Positions 53,711 through 62,603 of a stretch of 64,000 nucleotides of DNA are shown piece by piece. Below the pieces are notes generated by a model. The model worked only from the letters and a program-made list of their open reading frames with translations. It ran no database searches and had not been told where the DNA came from. This DNA comes from Microbacterium elymi (GTDB taxonomy: Bacteria; Actinomycetota; Actinomycetes; Actinomycetales; Microbacteriaceae), in NCBI RefSeq assembly GCF_021582895.2, contig NZ_CP091139.2, positions 2,852,001 to 2,916,000 of the forward strand, written 5' to 3'. Positions within the stretch are counted from its first letter, which is position 1. Each line of letters begins with the position of its first letter. The position numbers and the translations under genes are program-made.

Positions 53711-55489
53711 CTATCGGGACTCGTCGTCCAGCCGCTCCAACGGCTTGCGTCTCGATCCCCAGATGGTCCGCGGCATCCCAGCCGTGCGCGAGCGGGAACG
53801 CGACCCGGAACGTCGCGCCGCCGCCGGGGGTGTCGCTGACCGACACCGAGCCGTGCAGCACGTCCACGATCGAGGCGACGATCGACAGGCCGAGGCCCGA
53901 GCCGCCGGTCTCGCGCGTGCGCGAGGTGTCGGCTCGCCAGAACCGCTGGAAGATCTGGTCGCGGATCTGCGGGGGGATCCCCTCGCCGTGGTCGGCGATC
54001 GCGATCCAGCCGGTGCCGGCCGCGGCATCCACGCCCACGGCGAGATCGATGGGGGAATCGTCGGCGGTGTAGCGGCGGGCGTTCGCGAGGATGTTGGCCA
54101 CGACCTGGCGGATGCGGTTCTCCTCGCCCAGCACGATGGGTTCGGCCCGCAACGGCACCGGCCCGGTCGCCGTGCCCACCAGGTCGGTCGACTCGGGTGT
54201 CGCGTCCTCGGCTGCGGGGCGAGGACGGCGGCGCAAGCAGGCCGCGAGGCCCGGGGATCCGCGCCGGCGGCCGCCGTCGCGGCCCGGTCGGGACGGGAGC
54301 GGTCGGCAGCTGCAGCGCCGGGAGCTCGTCGGCCGCGACCGGTGAGGTGGTGTCGTTGATCGACACCTGACGGCGGGGGGATGCCGCACGCAGGTCGAGT
54401 GCGGCGTCCCGGGCGATCGGACGAAGGTCGACCGGGACGATCGGCACCTGTTCGCGCTGCTCGTCCAGCCGGGTCAGGGCGAGGAGGTTCTCCACCAGGG
54501 CCCCCATCCGGATGGCTTCCTTCTCGATCCGCTCGAACGCGGTGGCCACGTCCTCGTCGCTGCGGATCGCGCCCATCCGGTACAGCTCCGCGTATCCGCG
54601 CACGGTGACCAGCGGGGTGCGCAGCTCATGGCTCGCGTCGCCCACGAACCGGCGCATCTGCCGGACGGCCGAATCCCGCTGACCGAGCGCGGCATCCAGG
54701 CGGGCCAGCATCGCGTTGATGGCGATCTTCAGCCGCCCGACCTCGGTGTGCTCGGGCTCGATCTTGGTCATCCGCTGGCTGAAATCGCCGGCGGCGATCG
54801 ACATGGCGGTGGTCTCGACCTGGCTGAGGCTCCGGAAGGCGAGGGTGACCACTCCGCGGGTCACCAGCGCGCCGATCAGGATGGTCAGGACGGCCAGGAT
54901 GCTGTAGATGCCCAGGAACGTGCCGATGATGCGACTGACGGATGACGTGGGCAGCGCGACCAGCTGGGTGTAGAACTCGGCGCGGGAGTTCACCTGGAAG
55001 GGGGTGACGCTCGCGCGGAAGCCCACGCCCGCGGTGCCGGCCACGTCGAACGGCCGCGAGCCGCGGATGGCGGTCTCCTGCGTGGTCATGGACGTCGGGA
55101 ACTTCGGCGTGTTCTCGGTGTTCGGCCCCGCCGAGGCCAGCATCGTCCCCTCGGCGTCGTAGACCGCGACGAAGTAGCCGGATGCGGAGTAGTCCACCGG
55201 CGCGGACTTGTTCGGCGTGAACGTGACCTCGTCGCCGGCGACGGTGATGTCGAAGACGCCCTTGGCGATGTCGGTGCCGGCCAGCGCTGCACCTGGGCGT
55301 CGAGGTTGGCATCCAGGGCGTTGCGCAGGAAGATCATCGTCCCCGTCCCGGAGACGAACAGGCCGATGGCCAGCACCGCGACGGTGACGCCGGTGACCTT
55401 GGCGCGCAGGCTCAGCGCGCGCCACCATCCGGTGACGGCGTCGGGCTGCGGAGTCGTCAGGGCGCGCTCCCGGAGACGGCCCGCGTCAC
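53711..55489 (-). CDS. HAMP-type sensor histidine kinase, frame breaks
   Basis: Two-TM sensor kinase of about 590 residues. TM1 near AVLAIGLFVSGTGTMIFL, an extracytoplasmic sensor with TFTPNKSAPVDYSASGYFV, TM2 around YSILAVLTILIGALVTRGVV, HAMP with SQVETTAMSIAAGDFSQRM, HisKA FVGDASHELRTPLVTVRGYA, and HATPase IRQVVANILANARRYTADD, ADHGEGIPPQIRDQIFQRFW and GGSGLGLSIVASIV. Frame breaks near 55285 (missing G in CAGCGGCTGG), at 54233-54238 (GCAAGC) and 53743-53748 (GCTTGC), the last restoring the end PLERLDDESR. The start is uncertain: GTG 55489 overlaps the regulator stop but needs one more frame correction. Confidence 0.86.
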
Positions 55490-56178
55490 GCGGGCTTGCC
55501 CGCCTTGAGCATGTATCCGAAGCCGCGCTTGGTCTGGATCAGCGACTCGGAGGAATGCGGGTCGATCTTTCGGCGCAGATACGAGATGTAGCTCTCCACG
55601 ATCCCGGCATCGCCGTTGAAGTCGTACTCCCACACGTGGTCGAGGATCTGCGCCTTGCTCAGCACCCGGTTCGGGTTCAGCATCAGGTAGCGCAGCAGTT
55701 TGAATTCGGTCGGGCTCAGCTCGATCTGCGCGTCGCCGACGAACACGTCGTGCGTGTCCTGGTCCATCGTCAGCTCGCCCGCGCGGATCACCGACTCCTC
55801 GTCGGTCTGCATCGTGCGGCGCAGGATCGCCTGGATGCGGGCCACGATCTCGTCGAGGCTGAACGGCTTGGTGACGTAGTCGTCGCCGCCCGCGTTGAGC
55901 CCCTCGATCTTGTCCTCGGTCTCGTCCTTGGCGGTCAAGAACAGGATCGGCGCGGTGTAGCCGGCGCCGCGGAGGCGCTTGGTGACGCTGAAGCCGTTCA
56001 TATCCGGCAGCATCACGTCGAGGACGATGAGGTCGGGTTCTTCCTCGAGCACGGCGGAGATGGTCTGCGCGCCGTTGGTGACGGCGCGCACCTGGAAGCC
56101 TGCGAATCTCAGGCTCGTGATCAGCAGATCGCGGATGTTCGGTTCGTCGTCGACGACAAGGATGCGCGGTGCGGTCAT
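55486..56178 (-). CDS. OmpR-family response regulator (MprA/TrcR-like)
   Basis: Partner of the downstream kinase. Receiver: RILVVDDEPNIRDLLITSLR, phospho-acceptor Asp in LIVLDVMLPDMNG, Lys in DDYVTKPFSLDEIV. Winged helix: ELSPTEFKLLRYLMLNPNRV, ILDHVWEYDFNGDAGIVESY and LIQTKRGFGYMLKAG. 230 residues, intact. Start ATG 56178; longer readings to 56238 lack homology. Operon with the kinase on the minus strand. Confidence 0.93.
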   Translation of the reverse strand: MTAPRILVVDDEPNIRDLLITSLRFAGFQVRAVTNGAQTISAVLEEEPDLIVLDVMLPDMNGFSVTKRLRGAGYTAPILFLTAKDETEDKIEGLNAGGDDYVTKPFSLDEIVARIQAILRRTMQTDEESVIRAGELTMDQDTHDVFVGDAQIELSPTEFKLLRYLMLNPNRVLSKAQILDHVWEYDFNGDAGIVESYISYLRRKIDPHSSESLIQTKRGFGYMLKAGKPA

Positions 56179-56185
56179 GTGCCCA

Positions 56186-56913
56186 TTATGGTGACCCGGG
56201 CTTTGATCGTGTGGGATGTTCGCGCACGGCGCCACCATCCGGCTCGGCCTGGGCGGCGCGGATTTCGACGCAGCAGTGCCCGTCGCGGGGGATCAGATGT
56301 GGGGTGCGCGGGTCGTCGACGGCGCCCACGATGCCCTGCACGAGGGCCAGATTCGCCCCGCAGATCAGGTCCGTGTGCCGTGCCGCGAGCACGTGGAAGG
56401 GGCAGTTGCCGAGCATCAGACCGCCCTGGCCGTCCGGTTCGGGTGCGTAGCCGCAGGAGGTCAGGGCGCCTTCGACGGTGCCGGCGTCGTGGCCGAGCTT
56501 GCGCCCAGCTCGTGGGCCTGCGCGGTGACCGCGTCGCGCATCGGGACGCCGTCCCGGTCGGCCCGCTCTGCGGCCGAGGCCAGCAGGTCGCCGGCCACTT
56601 CGTAGTGCCGCTCGGGGATCGACCCCACCAGCTCGCCCGCCACCGCGCGGTACAGCTTCGCGGGCCGCCCGGCCCCGGGCCCGCTGCGGCCGGACAGGCG
56701 GCGGTACTCGACCGTGAGCAGACCCGCCTCGACCAGGCGGTCGAGGTGGAAGGCCACGGTGGATCGGGGGATGCCGGCGGCTGCGGCCGCGGCATCCCGC
56801 CCCACCGCGTCGTGCGCGCGGGCGACCACGTCGTACACGCGGCGGCGCATCGGATCCCCGAGCGCACCCAGTGCGTCCGCCCGATTCCCGGAGAGAACAC
56901 TCATGGGCCCCAT
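56186..56913 (-). CDS. Winged-helix regulator with Cys-rich C-terminal domain, one frame break
   Basis: ArsR/HTH_20-type regulator of about 242 residues. DNA-binding part: LGDPMRRRVYDVVARAHDAV, GIPRSTVAFHLDRLVEAGLL. The C-terminal part has Cys in LTSCGYAPEPDG, GNCPFHVLAARH, DLICGANLAL and DGHCCVEI, a pattern like Fe-S or metal-binding SufR-type regulators. The frame breaks near 56506 (a base missing in GCGCAAGC; expected ELGAKLGHDAG). It is divergent from folE, and an inverted repeat overlaps the folE promoter, so it likely represses that operon in response to redox or iron (inference). Confidence 0.82.
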
Positions 56914-56930
56914 CGTACTCTAAAAATGTG

Positions 56931-56963
56931 ATTCTTGACAAAAGAATTCGCGGGGGCTAGCGT
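56931..56963 (+). promoter_or_regulatory. folE operon promoter with overlapping inverted repeat
   Basis: -35 TTGACA (56935-56940), 17-bp spacer, -10 TAGCGT (56958-56963). The inverted repeat ATTCTT-N5-AAGAAT (56931-56947) straddles the -35 hexamer, in the gap between the divergent Cys-rich regulator and folE. This is a good operator candidate. Confidence 0.65.
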
Positions 56964-57013
56964 CGGACTCGGGCACCGACATCCGGCCGGCGCCGGAAGG
57001 GGCCGGCAAGGGC

Positions 57014-57623
57014 ATGTCCATCGGAATCCAGACGTCATCCGCACCGGTGACCCCGCTCGAGGCCGTCGAGGACGACCAACCCCGCGTCGACGTGGTCGCC
57101 GCCGAGCGGGCGGTCGCCGCGCCTGCGGGCGCTGGGCCGCGATGTCGCCGACCCGCACCTGGCCGAGACCCCGCGCCGGGTGGTCGCCGGACTGCGCGAG
57201 CTGATCGAGCCGCGGCCGTTCGCGCTGACGACGTTCCCGAACGAAGACGGGTACGACGAGCTCGTGCTGGTCCGCGACATCCCGTTCACCTCGCTGTGCG
57301 AGCATCACCTGCTGCCCTTCCGCGGCGTCGCCCACGTCGGCTATCTGCCCGGCGACCGGATCGTGGGGCTGTCCAAGCTCGCCCGCGTCGTCGAGCTGTT
57401 CGCCCGCGACCTGCAGGTGCAGGAGGCGCTGACCGCCCAGATCGCCGAGCATCTCGAGCGGATGCTGGAGCCCCGCGGCGTGGGGGTCGTGCTCGAGGCC
57501 GAGCACCTGTGCATGTCGCTGCGCGGCGTACGGGCCACCGGCGCGACGACGACCACGAGTGCGTTCCGCGGTGCGCTGCGGGACGATGAGGTCCTGCGGG
57601 CGCGCTTCGCCCGCGCGCGCTGA
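57014..57623 (+). CDS. folE: GTP cyclohydrolase I, one frame break
   Basis: First enzyme of folate/pteridine synthesis, converting GTP to dihydroneopterin triphosphate. VDVVAAERAVAALRALGRDV spans a frame break at 57121-57126 (GCCTGC for GCTGC), then LAETPRRVVAGLRELIEP, zinc ligands in SLCEHHLLPFRGVAHVGYLP and the later EAEHLCMSLRGVRATG. About 202 residues; ATG 57014. It leads a run with an FAD reductase, folP and a RibD-like reductase; spacing to the next gene is 47 bp. Confidence 0.94.
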
Positions 57624-57670
57624 CACGACAAGAGACATCGGACACGAGACAGGAACGAGAGGGGAACGCC

Positions 57671-58894
57671 ATGACACGCATGGTCATCGTCGGGGGCGGT
57701 CTGGCCGCCGGCACGGCGGCGGAGACGCTGCGCACCGAGGGGTACGACGGCGAGATCGTGGTGATCGCCGACGAGCCGCACACGCCGTACCAGCGCCCGC
57801 CGCTGTCCAAGGGGTTCCTGAAGGGTGACGAGGGGCGGGATGCCGTCATCCTGCATCCCGACGACTGGTACCGCGAGCAGCGGGTCGACGTGCGCGTCTC
57901 CACCGCCGTGACCGCGGTCGATCCCGCAGCGCACGAGGTCACGCTGTCGGACGGCACGACCCTCGGCTACGACAACGCTGCTGGCGACCGGCTCGTTCCC
58001 GCGCGCGCTGCCGATCCCCGGCCACGACCTGGACGGGGTGCACATGCTGCGCCGGCTCGACGACTCCGAGGCGCTGAAGGCGCAAGCTGTCCGGCGGCGG
58101 CAAGCGGCTGGTGCTCATCGGGTCCGGCTGGATCGGGATGGAGGTCGCCGCGACCGCCCGCCAGCTCGGCAACGAGGTCACGATCCTGGAGCGCGATCCC
58201 GTTCCGCTGGCGGTCGCCCTGGGCGACCAGATGGGGAACGTGTTCCGCACGCTGCACGAGGAGCACGGCGTCGACCTGCGCACCTCCGTGAACGTCGAGC
58301 GGATCGAGGGGACCGACCGGGCGACCGGTGTCGTCGTGGACGGCGAGACGGTGCCCGCCGACCTCGTGCTGATCGGCGTGGGGGCCATCCCGAACACGCA
58401 GCTGGCCGAGGCCGCCGGCATCGAGGTGGACCACGGCATCCTCACCGATGCGTCGCTGCGCACCAGCGCCGCCGACGTGCTCGCCGCCGGCGACGTCGCC
58501 AACGCGATGCACCCGCTGCTGAAGCAGCGGCTGCGCAAGCGAGCACTGGGCGAACGCACTGAACGCCGGCCCCGTCGCGGCCAAGGTCATGCTGGGGCAG
58601 GATGCCGTGCACGACATGATCCCGTACTTCTACACCGATCAGTACGACCTGGGCATGGAGCTCAGCGGCTACCCGCCGCTGATGAAGGACGCGCAGATGG
58701 TGATCCGCGGCGACGTGGACGCGCGCGAGTTCATCGCGTTCTGGGTGCAGGGGCGGCGGGTCGTCGGCGGCATGAACGTGAACGTGTGGGACGTGAACGA
58801 GACCGTGCAGGAGCTCATCCGCTCCGGTCGGGATGTGGACCTGGACGCCCTGACCGACGCGCAGGCCCCCCTCGACGGTCTGGCCACCGCGTGA
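57671..58894 (+). CDS. FAD-dependent NAD(P)H reductase, AIF/rhodocoxin reductase type, frame breaks
   Basis: Pyridine nucleotide-disulfide fold flavoprotein, likely reducing a ferredoxin or another acceptor. FAD loop IVGGGLAAGTAAETLRTEG, RPPLSKGFLKG, NAD loop LIGSGWIGMEVAATARQLG, DLVLIGVGAIPNTQLAEAAG and the second FAD motif SAADVLAAGDVANAM. Frame breaks near 57977 (AACGCTGCTGG), at 58082-58087 (GCAAGC) and 58535-58540 (GCAAGC). The C-terminus includes FWVQGRRVVGGMNVNVWDV. About 407 residues. The stop overlaps the folP start. Confidence 0.88.
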
Positions 58895-59799
58895 GACCGG
58901 ACGCCCTCGTGATGCCCCGGCTGGAGCATCCGGTGCGCCGCATCGGCGGACGCGACATCGACTTCTCGCGGCAGACGGCCGTGATGGCGATCGTCAACCG
59001 GACGCCGGACTCGTTCTACGACAAGGGCGCCACGTTCGCGCTGGATGCCGCGGTCGCCTCGGGCGCCGCGGCGTTCGCCGCCGGCGCGGCGCTGGTGGAC
59101 GTGGGCGGAGTGAAGTTCGCACCGGGGCCGGCGCTGCCGGTGGAGGACGAGCTGCGGCGGGTCCTCCCGGTCGTGCGCGAGCTGTCGCCGCTGGGGGCGG
59201 TGAGCGTGGACACCTTCCAGCCCGCGGTCGCGAAGGCGGCGATCGCCGCCGGAGCCGCCGTGATCAACGACACCACCGGAGTGCATGATCCGGCCATGGC
59301 GGATGTCGTGGCCGACTCGGACGCGACCCTCGTGGTGGCGCACAGCCTGGCCGCTCCCCGCACCCAGCTGCCGCTGCCGCACTACCAGGACGTGGTCGCC
59401 GAAGTCGGGGAGTTCCTGCGCGCGCGTGTCGACCTCGCCGTGGGCCACGGCGTGCCGCGGGAGCGGATCATCGTCGACCCCGGTCACGACCTGAACAAGA
59501 ACACACGGCAGTCGCTCGAGCTCACGCGACGCCTGGGCGAGCTCGCCGACATCGGGCTGCCGATGCTCGTGGCCGCATCGAACAAGGACTTCGTCGGCGA
59601 GGCGCTCGGACGCGAGCGACACCAGCGCCTGCCCGGGTCGCTGGCCACCGCGGTCTTCTGCGTCCTGCAGGGTGCGCGGATCGTGCGCGCGCACAATGTC
59701 GTCGAGACCGTCGACGCGCTGCGCATGGTCGAGGCGATCCTGGGCTGGCGCGAGCCGGTGTACGAACTGCACAACACCAAGCCCGAGGGGAACGCATGA
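58891..59799 (+). CDS. folP: Dihydropteroate synthase family protein
   Basis: Condenses p-aminobenzoate with the pterin pyrophosphate. TIM-barrel motifs: VMAIVNRTPDSFYDKGATFA, VDVGGVKFAPGPALPV, VSVDTFQPAVAKAAIAAGA, INDTTGVHDPAMADV, DPGHDLNKNTRQSLELTRR and the C-terminal RIVRAHNV motif. 302 residues, intact. The GTG at 58891 overlaps the previous stop; an in-frame ATG follows ten codons later. The sequence is closer to the divergent second actinobacterial copy (FolP2-like: Gly-Gly-Val-Lys replaces the usual Gly-Gly-Glu-Ser), so strict DHPS activity is not assured. Confidence 0.85.
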   Translation: MRPDALVMPRLEHPVRRIGGRDIDFSRQTAVMAIVNRTPDSFYDKGATFALDAAVASGAAAFAAGAALVDVGGVKFAPGPALPVEDELRRVLPVVRELSPLGAVSVDTFQPAVAKAAIAAGAAVINDTTGVHDPAMADVVADSDATLVVAHSLAAPRTQLPLPHYQDVVAEVGEFLRARVDLAVGHGVPRERIIVDPGHDLNKNTRQSLELTRRLGELADIGLPMLVAASNKDFVGEALGRERHQRLPGSLATAVFCVLQGARIVRAHNVVETVDALRMVEAILGWREPVYELHNTKPEGNA

Positions 59800-60504
59800 C
59801 ACCCACCCGGGGCGAGCTGTTCGCCGGCTACGCGCTCGATGACCGCGCCACGCCGCGGGTGCGGATGAATTTCGTCTCCAGTGCGGACGGCGCCGTGACG
59901 CTGGACGGACGCAGCGGGCCGCTGGGCGGCCAGACCGACCGTGCGCTGATGGAGGTGCTGCGGGCCATGGCCGACGTCGTCCTCGTGGGCGCCGGCACCG
60001 TGCGCGTCGAGGGCTACGGCGGGGTGGCTCCGCAGCCGGAGGATGCCGCGTGGCGGCGTGCGCACGGACTGTCGCCGGTGCCCCGCCTGGCGATCGTCAG
60101 CGGGCGGCTGGACCTGTCACCGGCCGCCGCCGTGTTCACCGAGGCATCCGCCCGCCCGCTCGTCATCACCCGGGCGGCGTCGCCGACGGCACGGCGCGAA
60201 GCGCTCGCCGAGGTCGCCGATGTGATCGTGTGCGGCGACGCGACGGTAGACCTGTCCCTGATGGTCGCGGCGCTGGCCGACCGGGGGATGCCGCAGATCC
60301 TCAGCGAGGGCGGGCCGCATCTGTTCGGGTCGCTGCTGGACGCAGATGTCGTGGACGAGCTGTGTCTCACCCTCGCCCCGCGCGTGGTCGGCGGGGGAGC
60401 GGGACGGATCGCGCAGGGGGCCGCGGAAGGGGACCGAGCCCTCGGGCTTGCGCAGCATCCTGCGCGACGACGACGGGTTCGTGTTCCTGCGCTACGCGCG
60501 CTGA
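59796..60504 (+). CDS. RibD C-terminal/pyrimidine reductase-family protein, one frame break
   Basis: DHFR-fold reductase domain without a deaminase part. RVRMNFVSSADGAVTLDGRS, DVVLVGAGTVRVEGYGG, MPQILSEGGPHLFGSLLDAD and DELCLTLAPRVVGGGAGRI are typical of RibD reductases. The frame breaks at 60446-60451 (GCTTGC); corrected, it ends LRSILRDDDGFVFLRYAR at 60504. About 236 residues. The start overlaps folP, so it is part of the folE operon. Likely NADPH-dependent; substrate unknown. Confidence 0.86.
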
Positions 60505-60508
60505 CGTC

Positions 60509-60547
60509 GTTCAGTGCGTTCAGGGCGAATTCATCTGAAAGGTTCAG
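60509..60547. promoter_or_regulatory. GTTCAG repeats upstream of the 5'-nucleotidase
   Basis: GTTCAG occurs at 60509-60514, 60518-60523 and 60542-60547. The first two are 9 nt apart, not the 11 nt of a standard PHO box, so regulation by RegX3 is only a possibility. Confidence 0.3.
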
Positions 60548-60633
60548 TTGGACGCCGTCGTGCGCTAGGTTCTGTCCCATCGCGCGCACGACACACCCCG
60601 TCGACGATGCGCCTCGCAGAACGGAGACACCCC

Positions 60634-62473
60634 GTGACATCTCGCAGGAAGACCGGACGGATCGCAGGAGCGGCCGCGATCGCGATCACCGCGGCACTGG
60701 CCGTGGCGCTGAGCGCACCGGCCCAGGCCGCGCCCAAGGACCCCCACCCGAACACTCCCAACGGTCCGACGGTCGACGTCCAGCTGCTGTCGTTCAACGA
60801 CTTCCACGGCAACCTCGAGGCCCCGGCCGGCTCAAGCGGGAGGCTGGTCGTCGACCACGCCGTCAACGCCGCCGGCGCGGTCAGCGATGTGACCGAGAAC
60901 GTGGGCGGTGTGGAGTATCTGGCCACCCACCTCGCCGATGCCCGGAAGGGGCATCCGTACTCCCTCACGGTGGCCGCGGGCGACCTCATCGGCGCCTCGC
61001 CGCTGCTGTCCGGCGCATTCCACGACGAGCCGTCGATCCTCGCCATGAACGCGCTCAAGCTCGACGTGTCGGCCGTGGGCAACCACGAGTTCGACGAGGG
61101 CTACCGCGAGCTTGCAGCGCATGGCCGACGGCGGCTGCATCGATGACGGCGACGGTGCGAACAATCAGAACTCCTGCCCCGACGGCACGTTCCCCGGCGC
61201 GAGCTTCGACTACCTCGCGGCGAACGTCGTCAAGGCCGGCACGGACACGACGATCCTCCCCGCTTACGCGATCAAGAAGATCAAGGGCGTGAAGATCGGC
61301 TTCATCGGGATGACGCTGAAGGACACCCCGTCGATCGTCACCGCCTCGGGCGTGGCCGGTCTGCAGTTCCGGGACGAGGTCGCCACCGCGAACGCGCTGG
61401 TCCCGGTGCTGAAGAAGAAGGGCGTCAACGCGATCGTGGTGCTCATCCACCAGGGCGGCGTGCCCGGGCAGCAGACCTGGTACCACGACGGAACGCCGTA
61501 CACGGTGAACCCGTCCTACGACGCCGCGTGTGCGAACGGGGCCCAGCTGGATCCGACCAGTCCGATCATCCCGATCGCGAAGAACCTCGATCCGGCCATC
61601 GACATGATCGTCTCGGGGCACACCCACCAGCCGTACGTGTGCGACATCAAGGACCCCGCCGGCAACGACCGGATGGTGACATCCGCATCGTCGTTCGGAC
61701 GCCTGTACACGGACACGACGCTCACCTACGACCGGCGTACGCAGGACATCGTGCGCACCTCGGTGTCGAGCGCGAACATGCTGGTCACCCGGGACGTCGC
61801 CAAGGACGCCGCCGAGACCGGGATCATCGCTCGCTACAAGGAGCTGGTCAAGCCGATCGCCAGCAAGGTGATCGGGCAGATCACCGGTGACGTGACGCGC
61901 ACGCAGGACGCCGCGGGCGAATCGGCGCTGGGCGACCTGATCGCCGACGCGCAGCTGGCCGACCCCAGTGTCGTCGGCTCGTACGGTGCGCCCGTGATCG
62001 CGCTGATGAACCCCGGCGGGATCCGCACCGATCTCGTCTACGACGCGTCGTCGTGGGGCGAGGCGCCGGGAGACGTCACGTTCGAGGAGGCGTTCACGGT
62101 CCAGCCGTTCAACAACTACCTGGTCTCGCTCGACCTGACCGGTGCGCAGGCTCGAAGCAGCTTGCTGAACGAGCAGTGGAGCGGACCGAACGCCGCGAGC
62201 CGCAAGATCCTGCAGGTCAGCGACGGCTTCGCATACTCCTACTCGGGCACCACGCTCGGCGCGGTGACGCTGAACGGGCAGCCGCTGGATGACACGGCGA
62301 CGTATCGGGTGGTGACGAACAACTTCCTCGCCGGCGGCGGAGACGGGTTCCCCACATTCCTCGACGCGCAGAACGTCTACTACGGCGGCCTGGACATCGA
62401 TGCGTTCGCGGACTACCTGTCCGCGCACAGCCCGTATGTGCCGGTGGCGCTCGACCGGATCACGGCGCAGTAG
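60634..62473 (+). CDS. Secreted 5'-nucleotidase / UshA-like metallophosphatase, one frame break
   Basis: Exported calcineurin-like phosphoesterase that releases phosphate from nucleotides. The signal peptide (IAITAALAVALSAPAQA) ends near residue 32. Metal motifs: LLSFNDFHGNLE, VAAGDLIGASPLLSG, VGNHEFDEGYRELQRMA across a break at 61110-61115 (GCTTGC), VSGHTHQPYV. The C-terminal substrate domain has ALMNPGGIRTDL, VQPFNNYLVSLDL and FLAGGGDGFPTF. About 612 residues; GTG start. No cell-wall anchor is seen at the C-terminus, so it is probably released. Confidence 0.92.
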
Positions 62474-62490
62474 CCGGCACCGGCCGCCGC

Positions 62491-62560
62491 GAGAAGGAGA
62501 TTCGGGCGAGGGAAGGCGTTTCCCGGCCGGAGCTCCTTCTCCGTCCGGATCTCCTTCTGC
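62491..62560. terminator. Candidate terminator between convergent genes
   Basis: GAGAAGGAG (62491-62499) is inverted as CTCCTTCTC (62533-62541), and a further CTCCTTCT follows at 62551. There is no clear T-run. The position between the 5'-nucleotidase and the helicase genes favours termination. Confidence 0.4.
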
Positions 62561-62603
62561 TGACCCGGCGCGCGGTGCCTGGGCGTGCTGGGTCGGGCGC
62601 AGC

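Noticed and set aside
55470..55500. Fusion of the response regulator with its kinase, if GCAAGC here is also an error
   Set aside because: The regulator ends naturally in AGKPA and the family keeps two proteins; correcting this site would create an unusual fusion without other support.
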